DNA of 64,000 nt from Symsagittifera roscoffensis (GCF_963678635.1 NC_087066.1:52406312-52470311); one strand, 5' to 3'; shown: positions 34,801-45,899, numbered from the stretch's first letter. Numbers and translations are program-made. The notes: generated by a model from the letters alone, not told the origin.

Positions 34801-37800
34801 TGGCGAGATTGGTTGGGGTAAACGTGTGTACAGAGGGTAAATGTTTGTGGAGGGGTATCATCAAGTGGAGGAAGTACGATTGGTAAGCTTAAGAGTGGGA
34901 CAATTGGCCGAATGGTGGTGATACCGCAACTATGAAATAAATGACAACAAAATTTTTAAAAAAGAAAAAAACACTTCAACAAAACTTTTAAACCAAATGT
35001 GAATCTCGTTTAAAAATTGAAAGTATACGGAAGTATTGGAAAATCCGTAATCTTGCATAAAACCAATTATGATTAAATATAATTCATTATAATGAATTAT
35101 AATCCATTAAAACTCATTATAATTCATTATATTAGCTTATTTTGGTTTATATTGATTTCTTTTTTGTTTGGTTTATAATCAATTAACAGTCCATTTTAAT
35201 CAAGTTCTTAATAGTTTAATGAAGACAGACCTCCAAATTCCGTTTTAATCAATTTTCACCCATGGAACCTCATTGAGGGTTCTGTTAAATTGCAGCTACT
35301 TTGGGCTTGTCATTGCGACTAAGCACATTTTGATCATTCACTGACAAACTTAATATACTGCCTGAGTTAAGCAAAGTCCAAAGTGTTTTTTCTTAAGTGT
35401 CAACATTCGAAAAAAAAGATTTTTTTTCAAGCGGTCGAACCATGGCTTGAGGGATTACAAAACATTCAAACAGATTAGGTTGAAATATGATTATCCGGGT
35501 TGGCCGCCATAAACCGAAAATGCTTATCGTACAGTTCCATACACCGAAAGTGCCTGTCATACAATTCCATACATTGAGTGTATGGCAAAATGACAATCAT
35601 ATAATTCTCAAAAATCATATTAAATTTCAAAAATTATTGAAAAAACTCATTCGTTCTAATTTCTGCGGCTAGGTGATCAAGTTAAAACAGTCTGACGATA
35701 AAAAAACTAGATTTTTAATTTTGAAAAAAAACGTATATGATACAATTTCCATGTATGAAAATTGTATGATAAGAGTTTTTCCATAAAAGACAAGAAGTTC
35801 AAAAATCTTTAGAAAGTTGTTTGTAACCAAGTTTTAATCAGTTAAGGGCGCTTTGGTGATTAAAAACAGATCTTCTTACAATCCTGGTCGACATATATAT
35901 CGACATCGTTGACTTATGTTGTGATCGACCCTTGTTCTTGGTCGACCCGTTGATATGCTACAATAGGTGGTAATTTTGAGAATTGTGTGAATAGTGCAAA
36001 AAATAAATTTGACAATATTGTCGTTTCATTTTAAATCAATTGTACAAGCTACTAAGACAATTTTTGTAATGCATTACTCTGCCAGATGAGATAATACTCG
36101 AAAATTTAAACTTTACTCCTCTGCTACCAAACAATTTGGCCTCGAAATAATTTATACAAATAGTTCGAAGTATTAAAAAGATCGATTCAGCATTGCGAGG
36201 CCAAACTGTGCGTTTTGTGAATTGTAAGTGGATTCTCCAACAGGCCAAAATTAGATTTGCTGCGGAATCCGCAACTTTGTTAATTTTGCTTTTTTGGATT
36301 CCACAGACAAATAGCTGAAACACTGTGTAGCTCAAAATCGCTCCAAAACATGCAATTCGCAGAATTCGCAATAAAAATTTTGAAATCTCCAAGAAAATTT
36401 GCGGAATCCGGAACTATTCGCGGAATCCATAAACAAATATTAATATGTGTTTAGTAAATCTAAGCTGTTGTGGAATCTGCAACTGTAAGTAGGATCCGCA
36501 AATTGTAAGCGGAATTGGCATATTGTTAGAGGATTCCGCTAATTGTAGGCTGAATCCAAATGAATTTGCGGAATCCACAAACATTTGCGGAATTCGCTTG
36601 CGTTTGCGGAATACAGAACAACTACCCATAGTGGCTTATTGCGGAATCCGCAAGAAAACTATAGTGCCGACAAAATTTACGTTGCAGGTATTTGTACGTG
36701 GAATCCACGGAAACTTTGTAATTGGAATCCACTTACATTTTGGAACAAAATTTTGTCCTTTCCATTGCACAGTTTGGCCTCGAAATGAGGTATTTAACTT
36801 GAATCTGCCACCTATTGTAATATATCATCATCGACTCTTGTATCAAGCCTCGACTGAAAAAGGTCAAAAAAGTACATTTGGCCGACTCAATAGAGTGCCG
36901 ATGCATATTTCGACACGCGACACCTCTAACCTGGAGGAATTATGGAGTCCTAAAATTGTAAATTTGATTAAGTGGTGTTCTCTTATGATTGACTCATTTT
37001 CACAAAAGAGTGCGGATATTTAATATATCTTTAAATGATAAGTTTAACTGCTGTTTCGTTTCAGGTACTTTCCTTGATGACATATGCTCAGGTATACACC
37101 ATTCTTTTTTCGCAATCTATCAAACCAAAAAAAACAGTTTCTTTTGTTTGGAAGCATTAATTTTCAGATGACCCGACTCCTGCGCCTCCGGGACTTGCGA
37201 CGACGACTACCCAGCCTGACTTCGACTTCCAGAAGACAACCACTCGCAAAAAGAAAACAACAACAACAACCAAACCTCGATTAACACCTCCCCCAACTAG
37301 CCCTAGACCCCCCTCGTTGGACTGGGGAGTCCACATTACGGTGTCAATCTACATTGTGTGGTGGGGAGATGTGGTCAAACCCAAAACGAACCCAACAACT
37401 ACTACAGGTAGATACAGTTATTTGCCCCTAAAACCTTTTATACAAAGTTTACGATCAGGTGGTAAAAACCCCTACCCCAAAACAATTGACGTAGGATAAA
37501 ACTCGTTTGATTGATATTTTTTAACAGCCAATCATTTTTCAGCTTTTCTCATTTTTATCGATTGTGCGAACTTGCTGACTAGTTTTAGAAATTGATCAGT
37601 CATCATGTGAACTGGTTAATTAAGACGCAAAATTTTTCCTGTCCAAATTTGTTTTCTCCCGTCTCTAAGTTACGCGGAAAAAATTATTGCACAGAAGCAA
37701 AGCGTAGCTTTGCTTCACTTGCGATACAACACGAACGTTAAAAACATGAGAGGTCTAAACAAATGAAAAATGTGGAAAAAGACTAGATCTACCAAAATTT

Positions 37801-40800
37801 ACATTTTTGTAAGTCTCATGGGAATTATATTCTAGGCACACATGCCAGACATTTGAGTATTAAATTAACACTGGAACAAAACTTAGGAAAAGGAACCAAA
37901 GCCAAAAAACTAATTTGCATATATTTCTAAACGAAACAAGGTTCGGTCGGAACTCAAACGTCTGACCTTAGTGTGAAAGGCGACGGCGTTAACTCAAGGC
38001 GCAGTGTGATTAAATCGGCAAGTTGTTGAGTTTCGATAATAAAACAAGTAATAAAAGCAAGTAAGATTTCTAAGAAAAGTTGAAAATGGGAAACGAAATC
38101 TAGTTCCCGATTACAAGTGTTTTGATCTAGCAAGTGTAATAATGCGTTCTGTAGCCTGAAATGTTGTCAAATAAACTATTTTGATGTGGCTCTTGAACAA
38201 TGAATTGAGTCATAAATTGCATAAAAATCATAAATTCCTCAATATTCGAATTCAATACTTGGCCAACCTGTGCCTCTCTATGACGCATAGGTTGGTGCGT
38301 GTCTTTGTGTAGTCTAAAAATAAAACTTTTCGGCATTTTTTTGGCCTGATTAGAGGAAAACACAAGAAAAATAAGCTGAAAAACACTCTTGCTTCGGAAT
38401 CTGCCTACAAGCACAAAAAGGCACAGTTTGGCCTGATGTTAACTATAATCTTTTTGAATTCCATTTTAAAAAATTCAAACAAAACTTCTCTTATCAGGGA
38501 GAAACAATTAGTGTTGCGACTGCCTGTTGAAGTGTACGGGTTAATTTTTGCTTCAAAACAATGACAAAACTTTCGAAAAAAGGAAAATTTGAAAGTTTTT
38601 ATTATGTTTTTGAAAAAACATCCCACCACACGCTTTATGAAAATCAAGTTGATATAGTTCGCTTATAGAAAAGTAATGTATGAACCAAATAGAACGCTTC
38701 AACTTAATTTTGAACGGTTTTTGAGACGGATTAAATCCCCGCTCACGCGTTAATGTCACGAAAATGGTCAACGGGCAACTTTTAAACCCTCATAACTTAA
38801 CAGAATTGATTACAGGCAAAAATTCTTTTAAAGTTTGAGCTCATGACTTTAATATTTTTAATATGATACAAAAAATTCAATCAAAAACTGCTAGTTAAAA
38901 AGCCAAATTTGTCTTGAGAAAAAACCACCCTAGCTCAGTCAAACAGTTCTTTTCTTCAAAAGTCCAAAAATGAGTCTTGCTGCAGTTTTGTAAATTGTTC
39001 CAAAATGCTCTGATTGTACAGTTTTTTTTTGAAATTCAAACCTCTTCCAAATTTTGTCGATACTGAAAAAAAAAGAATCATTTGTCTACATTTATATTAA
39101 AAAAGTTGGTATTCATTTCGAACATAGAATGCTAAAATATCCAGTGGCTTCATTATTATCAGATTAAAGCTATACCTGACAATTACATGCGACTAAGAAG
39201 TGACAATTACCTTCCCTTGCCAGCATCTAACCCGAGTAAAAACCATCGGAAATTTACTCGACTAAATGGATTTTTTTGCTTTGTAAAATAGTAGCCCTCA
39301 GTTCATTTCCCAATCTTTCAATCGATTAATTCTCACTTTTTGGAGACTAATAAAAAAAATTCCAAAATCAATTTATTTCATTGACCAACAGTTGGCTTAT
39401 AAGCTACGCCCTTGCTCAAATTTCGACATGTTTATCTAGTACTTTATGTCAAACCAGATGTTTCATGATTCTAAGAGACTAAATTTCTTCAGTATGTGGG
39501 ATATCACAATTTTGAAGCCAAAAGAGTACACTGAAAAGCACAAGCTGAGATCTATTGATGCTGCCTCGTTTGAAATTGAGTTTTTTGTAGGCATCAACTC
39601 TTTGAACTCGTTGTGGTAACTGTAGCAGCAGATCAATGTCTTTGAAACTAAGTCTACGAAATCTGAACTGTGCCGATTTCAAAAGTTACAGTCTATTTCT
39701 GAAAACTCAGATAAAATAGTTTCAACATTCAGCTTCAGAATTTTGATACAAATTTTTACCTAAGCCATTGTACAAACAACTCAATTTAAGCTGTTTGACG
39801 ACAGTGTTAACTTGTGTGACACGAATAGAACTACCGTAGCCAATTTCTACATGTTTTTACACAAAAGCCTTAGAAGCATGTTACTCAGTAGTGGATTTAG
39901 GGGGAGGGGGGCCGGTGGCGGACGCCTCCCTTTTCAGGGATTCGACCCCTTGCCGACCCAAAGGGTCCCCCCTTTGAACTATTTTGAGATATCCATTTTT
40001 GGCTGACTGACCTTAAAATTTTTCTATTGGCGCCTTTGGCGCCAGTCTATACTAATTTTGAGGGGGGAGCGCGCGCCGAAAAAAACGCAATTTTTTGGTA
40101 GAAATTTTTCAAAAAGTGCCTAAAAACGCCTTTTTTCAAAAATTTGCCTTCCGCACAGAAAATTTGGTTAGAGCTCAGAAAATCAATTTGGTCGCCCTAA
40201 AAAATTTTTTTTTGAAAATCCGCCCCCATCACCCCCCCCCCCCTTCCCCCCTCGAGAAGTTCCCATATCCGCGCCTGATGCTACTTGACCAATTTTTCTT
40301 CATTCGTTGGATTATCATATTTAACTAAAATTCATCTAAGCATGTTGTTTTTCCCATGTTTTTTGTCATTATTTGCTCATCACACATTCTGAAAATTATT
40401 TTCAGAAAAACCGACGACTCGCCGACCCACGACAAAACGGTGGACCACGGAGCCTACGACCACGACCACTGTGGGTTCCAGCACAGGTCAGGATTCAGGG
40501 GTTGACACTACCACGACCACAACGACAACCACCACGACACCGGAACCGACAACCAAAGCAGCCCAGCCGACCACTACTACAACCACAACGACTAAACCGA
40601 ACACTACGCCGAATGGAGGGGCTTCGTGGAGCACGGTGTCCTCTGGAATCAGCGGCGGCGATAGTGCCGGTGGAGGTGGCGGTAGCGGCGGTGGTGGAGG
40701 CGGTGGAAACGGTGGTCAAACAACTACAGGTGCCTCAAAACATCTTTTCCGGGTCTAATATACGAATTCGAAGTGGTCGAACCAGATGCCATAGTTCGGC

Positions 40801-43415
40801 CAAAAATCCATAGACGTGCGGGACCTATAATCGAACTCAAAGTCGAAATATAATTCGAACTGAAAGATTTTTTTTCAAAAAGAAATGTCGGATTTACTGG
40901 TTGCATCAGAGTTGTGACATCAAAAAAATAATAATTAGCTTCATAAACAGTGATGTTGTAAATCTATGAAACACTCGAGGAAAATAGTACGTTAATAACG
41001 AAAAAGTAGTTGCCGGTGTTTTTCTTTAAATATTGGTAAACTGTTTCCTCTATCGATTTTTCTAGACGCTCTCATAAAATATAAAAAAAATTTGGTGCCG
41101 ACGACTAACGACTAAAAGCGCATGATAATTATCAATAATTGCAAGTATATATAACAATGAATTGTTCGTAGTACCTGAACTTGTGCTCAAAAATCAAAAA
41201 CCTGAATCCAGGGTTTCTGCGAAAAGTTGGTATCAGGAGCATTAAGTTTAAATTTTCAAAGGTTCGAGTGGTGACGGGGGTGGCAACAACGGCAATGATG
41301 ATGATGATGACGACGATGATTCAGGTGGCAACCAGAAGAAGTCCACTACACCGAAAATTGATCTGGACGACAATGGTGCGGCCTCCTCTCTGGATGAAGA
41401 CGGAGGGGGCGGATCGGTTCCAGACTGTGCCAATAATGACACTAAGTGTCTAAATGTGAAAAACCAGACAGATTCAATTGACAACACTGTCGAAGAAAAA
41501 GAAGTGAGTCGTCTTTCAAAAGATGGAGCTGAAAACTTTTTAAGAGTGTTGAACGAAGCTCAAACTCTTACATAGGTCGTGATAGTTTTTCTTTCGGTAA
41601 GTATCTTAAAATGGTCTACTATATACAAAGGTGCATTCATACATAAAAATGCATTAATGAATGCCTTTAGTTATATGTGCATTTTTGTGCAACTCAAGTT
41701 ATTGCTAGAAGTACACAAAATTTGCTCTTCAAGTATTGGATTTTTGTCGCCCTCTACGATATGAAACCTGTTTTTTTTTAAACATGGATTGTTGTTATTA
41801 AAACGGTGTAATTTATGAAAGTTTCTTGAAAGAATAGGAGATCGAGTTTCTGACATTTTTCGTTTCAATTATTAGAGCTTATCATTTTTCGAAGCGTAAA
41901 AACAAATAATCGTTGAGATGATTATAATTTATCTATCTACTCCTTGGATAGTCTATACATAGCCTCTATATAGTTCATACAAAATCCATCGCATAAAACA
42001 TAGTGCATAGCCCATAAAACCCTTACTCTCTAATAAAACTATTATTTTGAGCAGGTCGGTTTTTTGAAAAAAAAACATATCAGCGCTTTGTCTAACATTT
42101 TGGTTTCCTTGAAGATGAAGGTCTCTCTTTAAATCAAATTGGAAAAAAAGTGCCAAAATTGTAGCTTCAATTAATGTTTTTTTTCGTTTTTTTTTCTAAA
42201 TTTTTCTGATTTTTAAGTTTTTCATTATAAGGAATGCAAGTGATTCACTCAAAAACCAAAGCGCATACAAATTTTGTGTATGGGCTGTTTTAATTGAGTG
42301 TTTTTTTTCGGTTTTCCATGCAAAATTAGGTACCAAAACAGTAATCAGATGCCCCGCTGTGGAGAAAACTATTTTATATGATTTTGTTTAATAAAAATGA
42401 TAAAACAACTTTAAATTCAATGTGGTTTATTTTGATAGATAATTTACAAATATGTTTATGCCACTTTATTATTTATGTAAAACTTGCCTGGTTTGAAAAC
42501 GTTTTATTTCATTTTATTTCAAGTTCATTTCTTTTCAAGTTCATTTCCATCACAAAGCTCAGATCTTACAAATGCAAAAACAGGGATATTTGTTCATAGC
42601 TGGATGTTAGGTCGTGGGAGAAAAAATGAACCGTCATGATCATTTTCCACAAATGGTATTAGTTTTATAGAAAAGTGTCACAAAGAAAAACTTTTGAATT
42701 TCAAATTGATTAAACATGATACAACAAAACTTGGCATATTACAATTGCTAACTTGAGTTTATTACAATTTCCGTGCTGTAGGTTTGCTAAAATTTGAAAT
42801 TCAAAATTGGAAAAAATTGCATCCAAATTGGTTAACATTGTTTTCTTGAAAAGCTTGAACGGTTCTCATGGTTATGCTATTGTTTTAGGATGATATAGAC
42901 AATATGAATTTGGACTACGACACAAATGGCATTTTTGCTCCTCAAGCATTGAACTCAGGTCTCGAGTAAGTTTGATTTTCATTTTTTTTTCTGATTGGAT
43001 ATCTGGCAGGGACACTTCCTTTACTCGATTAAACTTACTTTCACCTTATTTTTTATTCGCAATTAAAATTGCTTTTAAATTTTATTGTATCGCGCGTTGG
43101 AATCAATATTGCCACTATAATTTTTTCGGTTGGGTAGGAATAAATAAAAAAAGCCATACAATTTTTTTATTTAAAAACTTTAAGACTGAACCAGTACATA
43201 TTTTCAAGTCTAAAAAGTATACAAATGTTTAGAAAAAAGCTGTGTACAAAAATTAAACCAAGATTACTTCAATGTTAAATTTAAATGAAGTAACTTCACA
43301 ATGTTTCAGGCAAGCAGCTCGCTTTGCCTTCGACGATATTATCAAACCCGTCAAAAAGATCATAACTGCAGCACCAATTCTAATCATAGTCAATGAGAAA
43401 TGTTGTCATTCCTGA
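19682..43415 (+). CDS. VWA-domain protein with mucin-like linker (5' partial, 16 exons)
   Basis: Sixteen exons join in phase across canonical GT-AG introns, apart from one frameshift in exon 14, for about 811 codons. Exons: 19682-19812, 20429-20506, 21941-22118, 24105-24140, 24367-24398, 24642-24794, 25405-25521, 30202-30478, 32157-32357, 33002-33218, 37065-37091, 37168-37407, 40406-40729, 41262-41502, 42889-42965, 43310-43415. The N-terminal ~140 residues are unrecognised and include a hydrophobic stretch. A VWA domain follows in exons 6-9 with the metal-site (MIDAS) elements DASGS, a Thr in TYTNGA and LTDGQ. Then come a beta-rich segment, a Thr/Pro-rich linker and Gly/Asp-rich tracts. VWA domains bind protein ligands, mostly outside the cell, and the linker looks heavily O-glycosylated. 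An extracellular adhesion or matrix role is inferred. The true start exon was not found. Convergent with the ABC gene downstream. Confidence 0.85.
20040..20330. mobile_element. MITE-like element with poly-C tract
   Basis: Holds a run of about 22 C at 20158-20180 and ends in cctaaatccggggctg. The reverse complement of this end resembles the start of the element at 39890-40280 (agtggatttaggggg). Both look like one short non-autonomous family. Confidence 0.5.
20429..20506 (+). CDS. VWA gene exon 2
   Basis: Between ttatag and gtatgt. Encodes HNFMLNRIAFVFEFGKST. Phase 2 at both ends. Confidence 0.8.
21941..22118 (+). CDS. VWA gene exon 3
   Basis: Between cttcag and gtaagt. Encodes KGCFFITQAMFEQSQK and ends with the hydrophobic stretch MVIPMFSGIAIMILIM, possibly membrane-spanning. 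Ends in phase 0. Confidence 0.85.
22291..22821 (+). repeat. Dispersed repeat R2, full copy
   Basis: Starts acaagactgctcgtatcagg and ends aaagtcggaacaa, about 530 bp. Shares the internal marks cacgccatataaagtac and tatcgcgcg with the other copies. It forms a head-to-tail dimer with the next copy. Confidence 0.88.
22822..23348 (+). repeat. Dispersed repeat R2, second unit of a dimer
   Basis: Follows the previous copy with no gap and has the same ends and interior. Confidence 0.88.
24105..24140 (+). CDS. VWA gene exon 4 (36 nt)
   Basis: Between ttacag and gtaagg. Encodes GDGEPPMRSLIE; phase 0 to 0. Found only by splice signals and phase. Confidence 0.75.
24367..24398 (+). CDS. VWA gene exon 5 (32 nt)
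   Basis: Between aacag and gtaagt. Encodes EQATLATGYY; phase 0 to 2. Confidence 0.75.
24642..24794 (+). CDS. VWA gene exon 6: start of VWA domain, MIDAS DASGS
   Basis: Between tttcag and gtaagt. After CMQCKPRG the first VWA strand, TDILFVYDASGSID, carries the metal-binding DxSxS signature intact. Phase 2 at both ends. Confidence 0.95.
25405..25521 (+). CDS. VWA gene exon 7
   Basis: Between gacag and gtaatt. Encodes FMVEFAKMQDL and TRMSFIMFGDKAR, the second VWA strand. Phase 2 at both ends. Confidence 0.93.
25867..26336 (+). repeat. Dispersed repeat R2, with an adjoining truncated copy
   Basis: A full-length but diverged copy. It starts inside or against another partial R2 (about 25790-25866, ending at cacgctatgtaaagtac). 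Confidence 0.8.
26585..26830 (+). repeat. Dispersed repeat R2, internal fragment
   Basis: Begins at the internal motif acacgccatataaagtac and runs to the ctcgggaccacag region. A MITE-like end (aaggaaaagagcc) lies directly before it. Confidence 0.7.
29925..30140 (-). mobile_element. tRNA-derived SINE-like element
   Basis: On the minus strand a tRNA-like head (about 30140-30045) has a B-box-like GATGTTCGAGGCC preceded by a possible anticodon arm. A body follows that ends near agctcgtatgttggtcc (29930). The body recurs at 34505-34595, which supports a dispersed element. It lies in the intron before exon 8. Confidence 0.55.
30202..30478 (+). CDS. VWA gene exon 8: MIDAS Thr and LTDGQ
   Basis: Between tttcag and gtgagt. 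Contains the MIDAS threonine segment TYTNGAIYRAR and the strand QIMIVLTDGQ with the third metal-site Asp. The intron before it is 4.7 kb and repeat-rich. Ends in phase 0. Confidence 0.95.
31406..31462 (+). repeat. 57-bp perfect direct repeat, copy 1
   Basis: Identical to 32391-32447, on the other side of exon 9. Confidence 0.85.
32157..32357 (+). CDS. VWA gene exon 9: end of VWA domain
   Basis: Between tttcag and gtcaaa. Encodes VHTYAIGTKDDAYLPELI, the last VWA strand and helix, then CKSVAYIP. Phase 0 to 0. Confidence 0.92.
32391..32447 (+). repeat. 57-bp perfect direct repeat, copy 2
   Basis: Identical to 31406-31462, beginning 33 bp after the exon 9 donor. Confidence 0.85.
33002..33218 (+). 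CDS. VWA gene exon 10: beta-rich segment
   Basis: Between tttcag and gtatgt. Encodes KVGKWQYYTMSYSMN and FEVRVYFSFSMIVP, with alternating hydrophobics as in a beta-sandwich. No family recognised. Ends in phase 1. Confidence 0.88.
33561..34093 (+). repeat. Dispersed repeat R2, full copy
   Basis: One of the best conserved copies: acaagactgctcgtatcagg to aaagtcggaacaa. Confidence 0.9.
34505..34595 (-). mobile_element. SINE body fragment
   Basis: Matches 29930-30010 over about 80 bp (accaacatacgagctg; ctgttgtgcccctg). Contains the perfect palindrome GAGCTGTACAGCTC. No tRNA-like head. Confidence 0.55.
35487..35620. repeat. Short tandem repeat around 'atacaattccatac'
   Basis: Units acagttccatacaccgaaag, acaattccatacattgag and similar recur three to four times. 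Confidence 0.5.
36191..36787. mobile_element. Inverted-terminal element filled with palindromic minisatellite
   Basis: Terminal inverted repeats of 21 bp: left CATTGCGAGGCCAAACTGTGC, right reverse complement CATTTCGAGGCCAAACTGTGC. The interior is mostly variants of GCGGAATCCGC with AATTGTAAG spacers. The terminal motif cacagtttggcct recurs at 38418, 10857 and, altered, at 53275 and 61816. Confidence 0.75.
37065..37091 (+). CDS. VWA gene exon 11 (27 nt)
   Basis: Between tttcag and gtatac. Encodes TFLDDICS; a symmetric phase 1-1 micro-exon. Confidence 0.7.
37168..37407 (+). CDS. VWA gene exon 12: Thr/Pro-rich
   Basis: Between tttcag and gtagat. Encodes PTPAPPGLATTTTQP, a Lys/Thr run, PRLTPPPTSPRPPS and HITVSIYIVWWGDVV. 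Symmetric phase 1-1. Confidence 0.85.
37935..38015 (-). other. tRNA-like relic
   Basis: The minus strand reads ACTGCGCCTTGAGTTAACG, then GTTTGAGTTCCGACC. These resemble A and B boxes with tRNA-like spacing. Probably a SINE head or a tRNA pseudogene. Confidence 0.45.
38477..38969 (+). repeat. Dispersed repeat R2, old copy
   Basis: Diverged copy with recognisable ctcacgcgttaatg and catcccaccacacgc. Its 3' hairpin is changed but still self-complementary (CTTTTcttcAAAAG). Confidence 0.7.
39890..40280. mobile_element. MITE-like element, G/C-rich ends
   Basis: Begins agtggatttaggggga and ends atatccgcgcctgat. It contains the perfect hairpin GGCGCCtttGGCGCC (40026-40040 area) and a C-rich tract near 40240. 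Ends of the type 'ggatttag / atccgcgcc' also appear at 20040-20330, and a shorter piece at 49535 (caggggcggatat). Confidence 0.55.
40406..40729 (+). CDS. VWA gene exon 13: mucin-like Thr tract and Gly tract
   Basis: Between tttcag and gtgcct. Two poly-Thr runs with Pro/Lys, then a Gly/Ser tract of about 25 residues. Symmetric phase 1-1. GC-rich compared with its surroundings. Confidence 0.88.
41262..41502 (+). CDS. VWA gene exon 14: Asp/Gly-rich, with apparent 1-base frameshift
   Basis: Between tcaaag and gtgagt. Encodes SSGDGGGNNGN, eight Asp in a row, and CANNDTKCLNV. At the A run 41459-41462 the natural acidic frame is lost. One more base would keep the acidic composition and give the phase 0 end that the next exon needs. 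This is either an assembly error in a homopolymer or a true mutation. Confidence 0.8.
42246..42300. repeat. Imperfect hairpin, 55 nt
   Basis: CACTCA pairs with TGAGTG at the base and GCGCATACA with TGTATGGGC at the tip. Confidence 0.65.
42889..42965 (+). CDS. VWA gene exon 15
   Basis: Between ttttag and gtaagt. Encodes DDIDNMNLDYDTNGIFAPQ when read in phase 0. In the phase left by exon 14 as sequenced it would stop at once. Ends in phase 2. Confidence 0.78.
43310..43415 (+). CDS. VWA gene exon 16, terminal
   Basis: After tttcag. Encodes QAARFAFDDIIKPVKK and a hydrophobic tail ending in CCHS, then TGA at 43413-43415. No clear polyadenylation signal was picked out. Confidence 0.75.
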
Positions 43416-44868
43416 GAGAAAAAGAGCAACGTGTTTATTTCTTCATAAAACGACAACTGGTGCATAGAAGAGGTCAAAAGGTCATCGCAACTTATTATTG
43501 GAACCAAAATAGGCAGAATTACTATGTTATTTGACCAGTACGCTCTTCTACCGTTCCCTCTTTTTAAAAATACTTCTGGGTGCATAAATTCTAGGCACCA
43601 ACGCTCATGAAATTTAGAAAACGTGAACAAAATTTCAAAACACAAAAAGTGCGGTTGTAGGAGGGGGCTGGGGACGGGGAGAGGTAAAAGAGCCAAAATA
43701 TATTATTCAACGTAATTGAATATCTATATTTATAACGTACAAAGCGCGATCTCAGCGAAGCAAGTTAATTGTCCCACAAAGATTCATATTCAGGAATCAA
43801 ATCAATTTGTAAACGATTGTTCACTGTGCTAAGTATCAAAGCTCAAAAAATTTGTTTGTTTTGTTTTTTCTTAACAGTCGAAGCAGTGCTATCTAACCGA
43901 TATTAGCAATCAACCCAGGAGTTTTTAAGTTCATTTGATGTTCCGAGCACTAACTGAATTACCGAATTGTGGAAGGCTATTAGCAATGAGTTTTTTTCAT
44001 GTCCAACTTTTCGACAAGCAAAAAAACTCCCGAGAAAGTTCGGTAGTTGGATGCAAACTTTGTTATCAATATAAAAACCAAAAAGGCGCCAAAAAATCAA
44101 TACTGTTTATTCGGTGGCCAGTCATAAAGCAGAATGGTCTAAGAGCAAATAGGTCCAAGAGCAGAAAAAAAGAAAAATGTCAACTTCTATAAGCTAATCG
44201 GTAAAATAATTATCAGAAATGTTGAAAATATCAAAGCAACGAACATTTTATGCATAGTTTGAGCAATTTAATCAAGAATTTTAGTCAATTCATGCATAAA
44301 TTATTCGTTTTCTTGGTGTTTTTTGACGATTCTAATAATTGTTTTATCAATTAGCCCGCACATAAACCAATGTAAGTCAATATTTTTCTGTTTTTCTGCT
44401 CTTAGACCCATTCTGCACTTGGACCATTCTGCTGATTGCTCCGCCTCCTGTTTATTTGGATACCTTTGTGAAAGCGACCGTTAGTTGACGTACATACCTC
44501 AAACCGCAGTGTTTGTTGAGCTTGAGTGTGGTATTAAAGTTAAATTCTTTTTCAAATGATTTTAGGAGAATGATTTGAAAACTTTCTGAAACTGATTTGA
44601 AAATGAAGTTGAAAAGCTCTTTATTTGCCTTTCCTATCACTTCAAAAACTAATCACAGAAAAATATTGTTCTTCTTATTTTTTTAATAATGCCGCCGTTC
44701 AACTACAGAAAAACATGAATTCGGATGTATCTGCTCGAATTATCAAAAAATATTCGAACACTATTTAGAATTGTGACGAACGCAAAGTCGAACACGAAGT
44801 ATGGTCAAAACATATTTGAACACAAGGTAGAATACAAAGTGTGATCGAAAAATAGTCACAAAATCAAA

Positions 44869-45280
44869 GCAAGACTGCTTGTATCAGGGTAAAGACCTGG
44901 ATGTTTCGATTGCATTTTAAGGTCTATGGAGTAGTGTTCGCTGTACGCAATTGGCTGACATTTTGATAAAAATGAAAAATAATTGAAAATCAACCCTTCT
45001 AAAGCTATTTAAAATACAAAGTGATACATTTGGCTGATAGCGAAGTATTAAAAAGACAGAACAAAAGGCTCGCATTAATTCAATTTGGAATAAATTATAA
45101 GACGGATTAAATCTGAGCTTTCCGCGTTAACAGCACGAAATATATCGCTCGTTGATAGTCCCAAAATGACAATCTTTAAATCGTCATACGTTCACAAAAA
45201 ACTATCATTGGTAAAACATCATTTTAAATAGCTCGCTCAAGACAACAAAACTTTTCAAATGACATGAACGCTATAAATAC
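44869..45280 (+). repeat. Dispersed repeat R2, 3'-truncated copy
   Basis: Starts aagactgcttgtatcaggg and ends before the 3' hairpin. A second copy follows 100 bp later. Confidence 0.75.
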
Positions 45281-45376
45281 AACATTGCTAGTTCGAGCCA
45301 AAAACAAAAAATACTGATCTTTACTGACTTTTAAGTGGATTTTTGCCATCAAAAGATAACACAGAAGCAAAATGTA

Positions 45377-45899
45377 AACAAGACTGCTCGTATCAATGCG
45401 AAACCCTGAATGCTCCGACTGCCTTTTGAGGTTTATGGAGCAGTAGAAACATGAAAAAATTAAATGTAATAAAATAAATTGAAAAAAATCTAAAATTTGA
45501 AACTTTTTTTTTATAGAATCATCCCCCCACACGCCATATAAAGTACGAAAGAATATATTTCGCCCATTGTAACAAATCAATTAAGGCAAATAAGCTTCCT
45601 TCAAACAATTTGGAACAATTTCTAAGAAGGATTAAATCTCCGCTTACGCGTTAATAACGCGAAATATATCGCGCGTTAATTGTCCGAAATTGACCAAAAT
45701 GGCAATCTTTAAACGACCATAACCTTACGAAAAATGGTCACAAGTGAAATATCTTTTCAAGCTCAGGGCAACAATAGCTTTCAAATGATATTGAAGAATC
45801 TCGTCGAAAATGGCTAGTTAAAAAGTCGAAGTTTCTCTGAAAAAAAAACCACCCCGAGCCTAAATATTCCGTTACTTTCGTATCGAAAGTCGGGACAAT
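45377..45899 (+). repeat. Dispersed repeat R2, full copy
   Basis: acaagactgctcgtatcaat to aaagtcgggacaa. Confidence 0.88.

Noticed and set aside
40373-40813. 146-codon Arg/Pro-rich ORF
   Set aside because: Out-of-frame reading of VWA exon 13; the Thr/Gly frame fits splice signals and phase.
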